Part shown: in pieces, positions 16,433-24,604 of the stretch
Position numbering within the stretch: the stretch's first letter is position 1
How the letters are laid out: every line of letters begins with the position of its first letter
Assembly (NCBI GenBank): GCA_035707805.1
Contig: DASSTS010000023.1
Coordinates: 1 to 46,049, forward strand
DNA: 46,049 bases
Source of the DNA: Castellaniella sp035707805
GTDB taxonomy: Bacteria; Pseudomonadota; Gammaproteobacteria; Burkholderiales; Burkholderiaceae_B
Direction: 5' to 3'
Made by a program: the position numbers and the translations under genes
Notes under the pieces: model-generated
What the model saw: only the letters and a program-made list of their open reading frames with translations
Told to the model about the DNA's origin: nothing
Databases searched by the model: none

Positions 16433-17941
16433 TCAAACGGCGGGTCCGTTCCTCGCGGTTCTCGCGTAGCGCGCGGCGCCCTCGCCCGCGAGCTTGCCGA
16501 ATACCGAGCCGGACATCAGGCCGGTCCCGCCCGGATAGTTTTCGTAGAACAGCCCGCCCACGAGCTCGCCGGCGGCGTACAAGCCGGGGATGGACCGGCC
16601 CATCGTGCCCTGGACCTCGGCCTGCGCATTGATCTGCAGGCCGCCGAAGGTGAAGGTGATGCCCGTGGTCGTGACGAACGCGACATAAGGCGGTTCGTCC
16701 AGGGGCAGGGCCCAGTTCGACTTGGGCGGCGTGATGCCGGTCGTGGCTTTCCCGTCGAGCACGGCCGGGTTGAAGGGCTGGCCGCCGCAGGCGGCGTTGA
16801 ACTCCTGGACCGTGTGTTCCAGCGCGTCCGGGTCCAGTCCCAGCTGATCGGCGAGGCCCCGGATGGTGGGCGACTCGGCCTTGGTGACCTGCTTGATACG
16901 GTACTCGTCGCGCAGCATGCCCACCGTCTTCTGGTCGAATATCTGCGTGGCGGTGCGCTGGGGCTGCTTCATGATCTCGCGCCCGAACTTGGCGTAGGTC
17001 ATGTTGCGGAAATCCTCGCCTTCGTCCACGAAGCGCCTGCACTCGTTGTTGACGATGATGCCCAGCTGGTAGGAGTGCTTCTGGAAGTTGTCCAGCACCC
17101 AGCGGTCGCCGTAGGGCGGCGCCGAGATGTCCCACTCGCAGGCGTGACAGCCCGACCAGTTGCCGAAAGGATTGGCGCCGGCCTTCAACGCCATCTCGAT
17201 GCCTTCGCCCAGGTTGTGGCGCGTGCCGCGCACGTGGCAGAGGTCCCAGCCCGGGCCCAGGTAGCGGGCGCGCATCTCCGGGCTGGATTCGAAGCCGCCG
17301 CTGGCCAGGATCACGGCGCGCGCTGCGATCGAGCCGTAACCGGCCGGCGTCTGCACCCGGACTCCGGTGACGGCGCCGCGGTCGTCCTGCAGCAGGCCGA
17401 TGGCCGCGGTCTCGTAGCGGATCTCGGCGCCCAGTTTCTCCGCCAGGGCGATTTCCGATTCCACCAGCCCCGCGCCGCCGCCCACGGCTTCGATGGCCAG
17501 TCCGCCGAAGAAGTGCTGTTTGCCTTCCACCAGGAACGACTGGCGCCCGTACATGGGCAGGAATCGCACCCCGTGGCTGCGCATCCAGGCCATCGTGGGC
17601 CGCGACTGGTCGATCAGCACCCAGGCCAGCTCTTCGTCGGCCCGCCCGCCGGTGACGTCCATGAGCAGATTGAAGAACGTCTGGCGATCATGGGGCGGCA
17701 GCACGATCTTGTCGCGCTCTTCCGGGGTCAGGTCCACCAGGATGTCCTGGGCGACGTCGTCCAGCCCGTTGTGCGCGAACCGGAATCCGCCCGCCGTGAA
17801 ATAGGAATTGCCGCCACGCTCCGATTCCGGCGCCCTTTCCAGCACCAGCGTCTTCATGCCCTGCTCGCACGCCGCGAGGGCCGCGCACAGGGCGGCATTG
17901 CCCGCGCCCACGACGATCACGTCGTATCGCTCCTTGTCCAT
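16433..17941 (-). CDS. tcuA: FAD-dependent tricarballylate dehydrogenase-like protein (TcuA family)
   Basis: The product has 502 residues. The N-terminus is an FAD-binding Rossmann fold (YDVIVVGAGNAALCAALAA, then LVLERAPESERGGNSYFTAG). The C-terminus closes the FAD site with GLYAAGELVGGLFYENYPGG followed by TGLMSGSVFGKLAGEGAARY. The FAD-binding-2/fumarate-reductase family includes steroid dehydrogenases, but the length and FGGLQINAQAEVQ segment fit TcuA, which oxidises tricarballylate to cis-aconitate. The adjacent TRAP importer and divergent LysR regulator support a small uptake-and-oxidation module. The usual electron-transfer partner TcuB is not in the window. The protein should be cytoplasmic. 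The exact substrate is inferred. Confidence 0.75.
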   Translation of the reverse strand: MDKERYDVIVVGAGNAALCAALAACEQGMKTLVLERAPESERGGNSYFTAGGFRFAHNGLDDVAQDILVDLTPEERDKIVLPPHDRQTFFNLLMDVTGGRADEELAWVLIDQSRPTMAWMRSHGVRFLPMYGRQSFLVEGKQHFFGGLAIEAVGGGAGLVESEIALAEKLGAEIRYETAAIGLLQDDRGAVTGVRVQTPAGYGSIAARAVILASGGFESSPEMRARYLGPGWDLCHVRGTRHNLGEGIEMALKAGANPFGNWSGCHACEWDISAPPYGDRWVLDNFQKHSYQLGIIVNNECRRFVDEGEDFRNMTYAKFGREIMKQPQRTATQIFDQKTVGMLRDEYRIKQVTKAESPTIRGLADQLGLDPDALEHTVQEFNAACGGQPFNPAVLDGKATTGITPPKSNWALPLDEPPYVAFVTTTGITFTFGGLQINAQAEVQGTMGRSIPGLYAAGELVGGLFYENYPGGTGLMSGSVFGKLAGEGAARYARTARNGPAV

Positions 17942-18065
17942 GTCATGCGTCTCCCTTGTCCGTTCAGGCCGCCGCCCCGGGAACCAAGGGGCCGATTTGC
18001 CTGCGTGCCTGTCACGATAGGACCGCGGGGGGCGCGGCCGCTAGAGGGCGCGCGCTCAAGGGGTA

Positions 18066-18080
18066 TTCAAGAATCGTGAA
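18066..18080. promoter_or_regulatory. Candidate LysR-type binding site (T-N11-A)
   Basis: The dyad ttca-agaatcg-tgaa lies in the 220-base divergent gap between the TcuA-like gene and the LysR gene. It contains T18067-N11-A18079 with symmetric arms, as expected for a LysR-family box that controls both promoters. The assignment is by pattern and position only. Confidence 0.45.
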
Positions 18081-18161
18081 CTTTCAAGGCGGCGGGGTGT
18101 AAAGTCCCCGGAGGGCGCCATTCGGGCGGCGGCCGCGTGCTGGACTTCGGGAGCGTTCCCT

Positions 18162-19112
18162 TTGGAAATCCGCCAATTCAGGTATTTCGTATGCGTCGTG
18201 CGGCAGGGCAGCCTGGGAAAGGCGGCCCGCGAACTGGGGCTCGTCCCCTCCACGCTCAGCCAGCAGATCAGCCGGCTGGAGTCGGAGCTCTCCACCCGCC
18301 TGCTGCAGCGCACGCGTCAGGGTGTCGTGCCCACCGACGCCGGCATCGCTTTTTTCCGCCAGGCGCAGCTTGCCTTGCGCAACGTCGACGAGGCGGTGCG
18401 TTCGGCGCAGAGCGCGCGCCTGGCGGGCCACGTCAGTGTCGGGCTGGCGCCCACCACCGCGTCGGTGGTGGCCTTGCCCTTGATCATGGCGATGCGGCAG
18501 CAGTACCCGGACGTCCGGTTCCACTTGGTCGAATCGCTGTCCGGGCACCTGGCGGCGATGTTGAAATCCCGCCAGCTGGACCTGGCCATCCTGTTCGGCG
18601 ACGAACCAAACTGGGGGTGTTCGGTGATGCCGCTCTTCGAGGAGTCGCTGTACGTCATGGCCAGGACCGGGTTTCCCGGATTCCCGACGGGCCCCAGCGT
18701 GCCGCTGGCGCGCCTGGGCGAACTGCCCCTGGCGATGCCCACGCACGTGCACGGCCTGCGCAACGTGCTCGCCACGGCGGCCGACCGGCACGCGCTGGGC
18801 CTGAACATCGTCATGGAAATCGATTCCCTGGCGGTCCTGATGGACGTGGTGGCGGCGGGGCTGGCGGCCACCATCCAGCCCGACGCGGCCATCAGCCGCG
18901 CCGGACGCCTGCACCTGCAGGCCGTCAGGATTTCCGATGAGTGGCTGACTCGCCGCGGCTACCTGGTCAGCCTGTCCGACGAGGAACTTTCCCCGGCGGC
19001 CCTGGCCGCCCGCGTCATCATGCGCAACGTGATCCGCGATCTCGCGGCAAAGAGCGATTGGGTGGGCGTGAGTGACCTGTCGGGCGGCGCCGCGGCGCAC
19101 CCGCGGGCGTGA
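18162..19112 (+). CDS. LysR-family transcriptional regulator
   Basis: The start is a TTG at 18162, chosen because it gives the standard N-terminus MEIRQFRYFVCVVRQGSLGK. No in-frame ATG fits. The product has 316 residues. Residues 1-60 are the winged helix-turn-helix (AARELGLVPSTLSQQISRLE, then LLQRTRQGVVPTDAG), and the rest is a periplasmic-binding-like effector domain (LAGHVSVGLAPTTASVVALP). It is transcribed divergently from the TcuA/TRAP genes and most likely activates them in response to the imported acid. A candidate binding site lies in the shared promoter region. Confidence 0.92.
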   Translation: MEIRQFRYFVCVVRQGSLGKAARELGLVPSTLSQQISRLESELSTRLLQRTRQGVVPTDAGIAFFRQAQLALRNVDEAVRSAQSARLAGHVSVGLAPTTASVVALPLIMAMRQQYPDVRFHLVESLSGHLAAMLKSRQLDLAILFGDEPNWGCSVMPLFEESLYVMARTGFPGFPTGPSVPLARLGELPLAMPTHVHGLRNVLATAADRHALGLNIVMEIDSLAVLMDVVAAGLAATIQPDAAISRAGRLHLQAVRISDEWLTRRGYLVSLSDEELSPAALAARVIMRNVIRDLAAKSDWVGVSDLSGGAAAHPRA

Positions 19113-19251
19113 CGGCCGGTGCCGCTCCGGCATTCGCGGGGGTCGGCCGGCGCCAGGATGCCGCCGGCGGAAAAATGGGCGGGGCGCGACGCTATGGCCG
19201 CGAACCCCGCCCGAACCACCAGGGACAGGCTCAGGTTGTTCCGGTGGGCTG

Positions 19252-19398
19252 CTACGGGCGCCGTCCGGAAATCAGGCGGACCAGGATGATCACGATGGCG
19301 ATCACCAGCAGGATGTGGATGAATCCGCCGATCGTGTAAGAGCTGACCAGCCCCAGCAGCCAGAGGATCAGCAGGATGACGGCAATGGTATAGAGCAT
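19252..19398 (-). CDS. Small membrane protein of the lmo0937 family
   Basis: This 48-residue gene starts at the ATG 19398, behind a strong ribosome binding site (aaagggga). The protein begins MLYTIAVILLILWLLGLVSS, continues YTIGGFIHILLVIAIVIILV and ends RLISGRRP. Two hydrophobic segments fill nearly all of it. It matches the widespread lmo0937-type small membrane proteins of unknown function, which are often linked to stress responses. It lies downstream of the PRC-barrel gene on the same strand, with 111 bases between. Confidence 0.88.
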   Translation of the reverse strand: MLYTIAVILLILWLLGLVSSYTIGGFIHILLVIAIVIILVRLISGRRP

Positions 19399-19509
19399 GG
19401 ATATTCCCCTTTTGAGTTATGGATTGTTCGGCTGCCCTGATCCCGGCGGCCGGGCCGGCCGGCGCCGCCTGCTGGCGATCGCTGTCCGGTGGCCGCCCGT
19501 CCGGTCGGT

Positions 19510-20037
19510 TTACTGGGTGGTGCCGGTGCCGCCGCCGGGTGCCGGGGCGCCCAGCGGCGCGGGGGAGGGCTGGGGCTGGGCCGCCTGCTGTTCCTTGGCC
19601 TTCTTTTCCTCCAGCGTGACGTAGGCGGGCGCCTCCTGCAGCTGTTCCTTGCTCATGTCCACCACGGCCGTCTTCGAACCGGGGTTGAACTGGACCTTGT
19701 CCAGCGGCACGCCCACGTCCTTGGCGCCGATCCCCAGAAAGCCGCCCACGCCGATCAGCACGTTGACGGTCTTCTCGCCCCGGTCCAGGACCAGGTCCGT
19801 GATCTTGCCGATATTCTCGGCCTTGTCGCCGGTGCCGTTGCGCACCGGCATGCCGATCAGCTCGCTCGCCAGCATCTGGGACGATTGCTGCTGGTTGGCC
19901 GAAGCACCCTGGGAGGCGCTGCCCGAGGCCGATGCCGACGCGGCCGCCGTGTCGGGCGTGCCCGTCTGGGCATATGCAGTTCCGCACATCGTCATGGTCA
20001 GTACAGCCAGTGCAGTCAAAGAGTGTTTTGCACGCAT
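19510..20037 (-). CDS. Exported PRC-barrel domain protein
   Basis: The ATG at 20037 is preceded by ggagg. The frame continues upstream to 20082 but without a better start. The product has 175 residues: a signal peptide (MRAKHSLTALAVLTMTMCGT, then AYAQ), a Ser/Ala/Gln-rich linker, a PRC-barrel (residues about 55-130, with SELIGMPVRNGTGDKAENIG and VLDRGEKTVNVLIGVGGFLG), and a Pro/Gly-rich tail. PRC-barrels are small beta-barrels found in photosynthetic reaction centres and RNA-processing proteins. The exported single-domain versions have no firm function. It may be co-transcribed with the small membrane protein downstream. Confidence 0.85.
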   Translation of the reverse strand: MRAKHSLTALAVLTMTMCGTAYAQTGTPDTAAASASASGSASQGASANQQQSSQMLASELIGMPVRNGTGDKAENIGKITDLVLDRGEKTVNVLIGVGGFLGIGAKDVGVPLDKVQFNPGSKTAVVDMSKEQLQEAPAYVTLEEKKAKEQQAAQPQPSPAPLGAPAPGGGTGTTQ

Positions 20038-20289
20038 AAGACTTATCCTCCATGATTTGCTTGAGAAAGCAGTGATGTTCACGCTACCCCCCGTGCTTCG
20101 GACCCGTCAACGACCAGATGGCTGCAACTGTTAGGAATTATGTGGAAACGCGAACGGACGATTCAGCACGGGCAAACCGCTGAGATCTGCCGCTCACCGG
20201 GCGTTTCTCCCGGGGATGGTTGGGGTTGGGCGGGGAATTTCCGGACGTTCTTTTAAGATATCGGTACGGTTCCAGACACGTTGAAACAC

Positions 20290-20309
20290 GCTCCGGCGCG
20301 CGCCGGAGC
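20290..20309. repeat. 20-bp perfect palindrome
   Basis: gctccggcgc is followed at once by its reverse complement gcgccggagc. There is no loop and no following T-run, so it is a poor terminator. It could be a dimeric regulator site. It lies about 250 bases from the PRC-barrel start and 330 from ahpC. Confidence 0.6.
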
Positions 20310-20522
20310 TTGATCGCGGCGCAAGACGGGATCGGCGAAGTCATATTCCTGTTTCGTCACGTGCAGGTTTTTGCACAAGCAGCCGCCCAGTCTGATCTAG
20401 GTGTAAAATAATGTGTTATTTCATATGCTTGCGATGAATCGGCGCTTATATTGACGGAGGCGCTTGACCTGTTGGATGCCCCGCATCATGCATTTTCCGC
20501 ATAAAGATTGTGGGAACTCACA

Positions 20523-20559
20523 ATAGTCAAAGACAATCACAACTATATAAACTATCAAT
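20523..20559 (+). promoter_or_regulatory. Candidate OxyR binding site upstream of ahpC
   Basis: OxyR contacts four tetranucleotides spaced 11 bases apart (ATAG, CTAT, ATAG, CTAT). Here the same spacing gives atag (20523), caat (20534), atat (20545) and caat (20556), 13 of 16 matches. The site abuts the likely -35 of the ahpC promoter, the position OxyR uses for activation. Confidence 0.55.
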
Positions 20560-20588
20560 TTTACTTATCATCAGGGATTGCCTACACT
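20560..20588 (+). promoter_or_regulatory. Putative ahpC promoter
   Basis: tttact (20560-20565) and tacact (20583-20588), spaced 17 bases, give a fair sigma-70 promoter about 50 bases upstream of the ahpC ATG. The weak -35 fits an activated promoter. Confidence 0.45.
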
Positions 20589-20639
20589 GGATCCCGTAGC
20601 CAATGAGGCAACCGACTGAACCAACCACAAGGAGCACTT

Positions 20640-21203
20640 ATGTCCCTGATCAACACCACGATCAAGCCCTTCAAAGCCACTGCCTATCACAATGGCAAGT
20701 TCGTCGAGGTCAGCGACCAGACCGTCGCCGGCAAATGGGCGGTCTTCGTGTTCTATCCCGCCGACTTCACCTTCGTGTGCCCGACCGAGCTCGAAGACCT
20801 GGCCGACCACTACGCCGAATTCCAGAAACTCGGCGTCGAGGTGTACTCCGTGTCCACCGACACGCATTTCGCGCACAAGGCCTGGCACGACACGTCCGAC
20901 GCCATCAAGAAGGTCAACTACCCGATGATCGGCGATCCCACCCATGTCCTGGCGCGCAACTTCGACGTGCTGATCGAGGAAGAAGGCGTCGCCCTGCGCG
21001 GTACCTTCGTCGTGAATCCGGAAGGCCAGATCAAGGTCCTGGAAATCCATGACAACGGCATCGGCCGCGACGCGTCCGAACTGCTGCGCAAGGTCAAGGC
21101 TGCCCAGTACATCGCCGCCCACCCCGGCGAAGTCTGCCCGGCCAAGTGGGAAGAAGGCGCCAAGACGCTGACCCCCTCCCTGGATCTGGTCGGCAAGATC
21201 TGA
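20640..21203 (+). CDS. ahpC: Alkyl hydroperoxide reductase subunit C (2-Cys peroxiredoxin)
   Basis: The product has 187 residues, the normal AhpC length. The peroxidatic cysteine is Cys47 in FYPADFTFVCPTE and the resolving cysteine is Cys166 in GEVCPAKWEEG. The reducing partner AhpF follows 159 bases downstream. It reduces hydrogen peroxide, organic peroxides and peroxynitrite in the cytoplasm. The ATG has an aagga site eight bases upstream, and the promoter region carries an OxyR-like site. Confidence 0.97.
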   Translation: MSLINTTIKPFKATAYHNGKFVEVSDQTVAGKWAVFVFYPADFTFVCPTELEDLADHYAEFQKLGVEVYSVSTDTHFAHKAWHDTSDAIKKVNYPMIGDPTHVLARNFDVLIEEEGVALRGTFVVNPEGQIKVLEIHDNGIGRDASELLRKVKAAQYIAAHPGEVCPAKWEEGAKTLTPSLDLVGKI

Positions 21204-21362
21204 TCCCCGTCGTCACCGGAACGGCGTGCCGCAGGATGCGCGCTCCGTGATGACGCAGCGGCCCGCCAGCGGGCGGGCCGCTGTTCTTTCTCCCCGTGCT
21301 TTCGATCGGGCGATGCCGTGGCGGTATGCCCAGGGGAAGCTTTTTCCAAAAAGGTGTGAACA

Positions 21363-22937
21363 ATGCTGGATGCAAACCTCAAAGGACAATTAGGAACCTA
21401 TCTCGAACGGGTCACGCAACCCGTCGAGTTGCGCGCCTCCCTGGATGGCAGCACCCAGGCAGAGGAAATGCGCGTCTTTCTGGAAGAAATCGGCGGCCTG
21501 TCCGACCGGCTGTCGGTCGTCGAGGCCCAGGCGGCCGACGGCCGCGTGCCTTCGTTCGAGATCGCCCGGGCCGGCACCGAGATCGGCGTGCGTTTCGCCG
21601 GCCTTCCGCTGGGACACGAATTCACCTCGCTGGTGCTGGCGCTGCTGCAGGTGGGCGGCCACCCGGCCAAGCTGGACGATGCCGTGATCGAGCAGATCCG
21701 CGCCTTGCCGGGCGAATACCACTTCGAGACCTATTTCTCGCTGTCGTGCCAGAACTGCCCGGACGTGGTCCAGGCCCTGAACGCCATGTCGGTCATCAAT
21801 CCCCGCATCCATCACGTGGCGATCGATGGCGCGCTCTTCCAGGACGAGGTCCAGAAGCGCGAGATCCTGTCGGTGCCGTCGGTCTTCCTGAACGGCGAGC
21901 TGTTCCATCAGGGCCGCGCCGGGGTCGAGGAATTGCTGGCCAAGCTGGATGCCGGCGACGATGGCGCCAAGGTCGACGCCCTCAATGCCCGCGAGGAATT
22001 CGACGTGCTGGTCGTGGGCGGTGGCCCGGCCGGCGCGGCCGCGGCGGTCTATGCGGCCCGCAAGGGCATCCGCACCGGCGTCGTGGCCGAGCGTTTCGGC
22101 GGCCAGGTGCTGGACACCATGGCGATCGAGAACTACATCTCGGTGCTGGAGACCGAGGGACCGAAGTTCGGCGTGGCGCTGGAGCAGCACGTCAAGGCCT
22201 ATGAGGTCGACATCATGAACCTGCAGCGCGCCACGCGCCTGGTGCCGGGCCAGTCCATCCAGGTGGAACTCGCCAACGGCGCGGTGCTGAAGGCCAAGAA
22301 CGTCATCCTGTCCACCGGGGCGCGCTGGCGCCAGATCAACGTGCCCGGCGAGAACGAATACCGCAACCGCGGCGTGGCGTACTGCCCCCACTGCGACGGT
22401 CCGCTCTTCAAGGGCAAGCGCGTGGCGGTGATCGGCGGCGGCAACTCTGGCGTCGAGGCGGCCATCGACCTGGCCGGCATCGTGGGCCACGTCACCCTGG
22501 TGGAGTTCGGCGAGGCGCTGCGTGCCGATGCCGTGCTGCAGCGCAAGCTGCGCAGCCTGGCCAACGTCACCGTCCTGACCTCGGCGCAGACCACGGAGAT
22601 CCACGGCGACGGCAAGCGCGTCACGGGCCTGAGCTACAAGGACCGCAGCAGCGGCGAGCTCCAGCAGGTGGAACTGGAAGGCGTGTTCATCCAGATCGGC
22701 CTGGTGCCCAGCACCGAATGGCTGAAGGGCGTCGTCGAGCTGAGCCCGCACGGCGAGATCATCGTGGATGCGCGCGGCCAGACCTCCGTGCCGGGCGTGT
22801 TCGCCGCCGGCGATGCGACCACGGTGCCCTACAAGCAGATCATCATCGCTGCCGGGGACGGCGCCAAGGCCGCCCTGTCCGCCTTCGATCACCTGATCCG
22901 CAGTTCGGTGCCCGCCGACGAGCAGGCCGTCGCCTGA
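21363..22937 (+). CDS. ahpF: Alkyl hydroperoxide reductase subunit F
   Basis: The product has 524 residues. The N-terminal 200 are the double thioredoxin fold with the redox pair SCQNCPD. Then comes an FAD site (FDVLVVGGGPAGAAAAVYAA), the catalytic pair CPHC in GVAYCPHCDGPLFKGK, an NAD(P)H site (VAVIGGGNSGVEAAIDLAG) and the C-terminal FAD motif GVFAAGDATTVPYKQI. AhpF passes electrons from NADH to AhpC. The 159-base gap from ahpC has no strong terminator, so the genes may be co-transcribed. An independent promoter is possible. Confidence 0.97.
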   Translation: MLDANLKGQLGTYLERVTQPVELRASLDGSTQAEEMRVFLEEIGGLSDRLSVVEAQAADGRVPSFEIARAGTEIGVRFAGLPLGHEFTSLVLALLQVGGHPAKLDDAVIEQIRALPGEYHFETYFSLSCQNCPDVVQALNAMSVINPRIHHVAIDGALFQDEVQKREILSVPSVFLNGELFHQGRAGVEELLAKLDAGDDGAKVDALNAREEFDVLVVGGGPAGAAAAVYAARKGIRTGVVAERFGGQVLDTMAIENYISVLETEGPKFGVALEQHVKAYEVDIMNLQRATRLVPGQSIQVELANGAVLKAKNVILSTGARWRQINVPGENEYRNRGVAYCPHCDGPLFKGKRVAVIGGGNSGVEAAIDLAGIVGHVTLVEFGEALRADAVLQRKLRSLANVTVLTSAQTTEIHGDGKRVTGLSYKDRSSGELQQVELEGVFIQIGLVPSTEWLKGVVELSPHGEIIVDARGQTSVPGVFAAGDATTVPYKQIIIAAGDGAKAALSAFDHLIRSSVPADEQAVA

Positions 22938-22975
22938 CGGTCCGTTCATCGGTCCGCTGGTTTGCCGGTCTCGCA

Positions 22976-23004
22976 GGCCCCGCCGTAAGGCGGGGCCTTT
23001 TTTT
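22976..23004 (+). terminator. Rho-independent terminator after ahpF
   Basis: A perfect nine-base-pair GC stem (ggccccgcc, loop gtaa, ggcggggcc) is followed by seven Ts. It ends the ahpC-ahpF transcript. Confidence 0.93.
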
Positions 23005-23044
23005 ATCAAGCGCAGCTGGAGTCAACCCGATGTAATCTTGAGCC

Positions 23045-23854
23045 ATGGCATTAGGACAGTTCAGGATGAGTCGGTGCGGGATGAAGGGCGTGGAGGCGGT
23101 CGCCGCCGATACTGCCCATGCGTTCGGCCGCCACACGCATGACCAGTACGGCATGGGCATCGTCCTGCGCGGCGCGCAGAAGTCCTTAAGCGGGCGCGGG
23201 ATCGTCGAGGCGAAGGCGGGAGACATCATTACCGTCAATCCCGGAGAGGTTCACGACGGTACGCCACTGGGCGACGGCGGTCGTGAATGGCGGATGCTGT
23301 ACTTCGACCCGGCGACGCTGGTCGGCACGATGGAAGACTTGACGGAAGGCGCCGCCGGCGACGCAGAACTGGCACACCCTGTGATGTGCGATCCGGTGTC
23401 TGCGAGCCGCTTCATCTCGCTTTTTCGTGCCATGACCGATCCGCAGGGCGGATACAGTGAAATCGAAGCCCGCGAAAATCTTTTGTTGCTCTTGGCTCGT
23501 CTGATCAACAAGAGCAATCACAGGCCGACACGTGGGGCGCCCCGGGGTGTCGAACTGGCCCGCACCCGCATAGACGACGATCCGTCGGAACCCATCTCAC
23601 TGAACGAACTGGCTGGAATCAGCGGTGTCAGTCAGTTCCAACTGGTCCGGGGCTTCTCGAAGGCCACGGGTCTCACGCCGCACGCCTATCTCGTACAGCG
23701 CAGGCTGCAAAGAGCACGGAGGCTGATTGCCGCAGGGGTGCCTCTTGTCGATGTGGCACAGGCATCCGGTTTTGCCGACCAAAGCCACATGACCCGGCTT
23801 TTCGTGCGCACTTACGGCGTGTCCCCGGGCCTGTATGCCGCAGCGATGAACTGA
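23045..23854 (+). CDS. AraC-family transcriptional regulator with cupin sensor domain
   Basis: The product has 269 residues. The first 110 are a cupin-type AraC ligand domain (FGRHTHDQYGMGIVLRGAQK, then GDIITVNPGEVHDG). The last 90 contain two helix-turn-helix motifs (ISLNELAGISGVSQFQLVRG and VPLVDVAQASGFADQSHMTR). The ATG at 23045 lacks a clear ribosome binding site. The ATG at 23066 follows cagga and is an alternative. The regulator lies upstream of a B3/B4-domain gene and a LysE-family exporter on the same strand. This arrangement suggests it controls an amino-acid export response. Confidence 0.9.
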   Translation: MALGQFRMSRCGMKGVEAVAADTAHAFGRHTHDQYGMGIVLRGAQKSLSGRGIVEAKAGDIITVNPGEVHDGTPLGDGGREWRMLYFDPATLVGTMEDLTEGAAGDAELAHPVMCDPVSASRFISLFRAMTDPQGGYSEIEARENLLLLLARLINKSNHRPTRGAPRGVELARTRIDDDPSEPISLNELAGISGVSQFQLVRGFSKATGLTPHAYLVQRRLQRARRLIAAGVPLVDVAQASGFADQSHMTRLFVRTYGVSPGLYAAAMN

Positions 23855-23926
23855 CCTGCAATTTCGTTCAAGACGGGACGAGAGCGCACGGCGCATAGTG
23901 GTCCAGACTGCGACCGAGCCTACGCT

Positions 23927-24604
23927 ATGCCATTTCCGTTCTTCTACACTTCCGACATTCGAGTCCGCTTTCCACAGCTTCGCTCCGGCGTTTTTCTCCT
24001 TGAAGGAGTCAATGCCAAGGCGGATGCCACCCCCGAAATCTCGAGATTCAGGGGCATCGCTGATCAGCGCCTTGCCGTCAGCAGCGAAACAGAGTTTGCC
24101 GAGATTCAAGCATGGCGTCGCGCTTTCTCCACCATGGGGATCAAGCCGACGCAGTACCGCTGCGCCTCCGAAGCCCTGCTGCGGCGCTATCGCAAGGAAG
24201 GGACGCTGCCTGCGCTGCACCCACTGATCGACCTTTGCAACGCCGCATCGCTTGCTTTCGCCATTCCCATTGCGGTGTTCGATGCGAACAAGATCACTGG
24301 TTCGCTGACCGTGAGACTCGCGTGCGGCGATGAAACCTATGAAACGTTCTCGGGAGAAACCGAGCATCCTGATCCCGGGGAGATCATCTTCTCGGACGAA
24401 TCCGGCCGGGCGCATGCGCGTCGATGGACGAATCGCCAAAGCGGTTTATCTGCGATTCGTGCCGACACCAACAGCGCGCTGATCGTCGCGGAAGCCCTGC
24501 ACGACACAGCCGACCGCGATGTCGCCAGCCTCGTATCGGGGCTGGGCAAAGCGTTGAGAACCACCTGGCCCACCTGCGTCTTGAAAGCCGTGGAACCGCG
24601 ATGA
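23927..24604 (+). CDS. Free-standing B3/B4 tRNA-binding domain protein
   Basis: The product has 225 residues and matches the B3/B4 domain that forms the editing module of the phenylalanyl-tRNA synthetase beta chain: EFAEIQAWRRAFSTMGIKP, then YRCASEALLRRYRKEGTLPA, PLIDLCNAASLAFAIPIAVF and a late NSALIVAEALHDTADRD. Free-standing members are common and may hydrolyse wrongly charged tRNAs or bind amino acids. The function of this one is unproven. Its stop overlaps the start of the LysE-type exporter (ATGA), so the two are almost certainly co-translated. This hints at a role connected to the same amino acid. Base composition here seems slightly lower in GC than in the surrounding genes. Confidence 0.85.
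   Translation: MPFPFFYTSDIRVRFPQLRSGVFLLEGVNAKADATPEISRFRGIADQRLAVSSETEFAEIQAWRRAFSTMGIKPTQYRCASEALLRRYRKEGTLPALHPLIDLCNAASLAFAIPIAVFDANKITGSLTVRLACGDETYETFSGETEHPDPGEIIFSDESGRAHARRWTNRQSGLSAIRADTNSALIVAEALHDTADRDVASLVSGLGKALRTTWPTCVLKAVEPR

Larger units (their letters stand above)
20038..20639. other. 602-base divergent regulatory region between the PRC-barrel gene and ahpC
   Basis: No gene was found. The region holds a 20-bp perfect palindrome (20290-20309), an AT-rich 16-bp dyad aaataa-tgtg-ttattt (20406-20421), and, next to ahpC, a candidate OxyR site with promoter. The right half (20400-20580) is clearly AT-richer than its surroundings, as expected for a strong regulated promoter. The length leaves room for an unrecognised small RNA, but I see no terminator that would end one. 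Confidence 0.6.
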
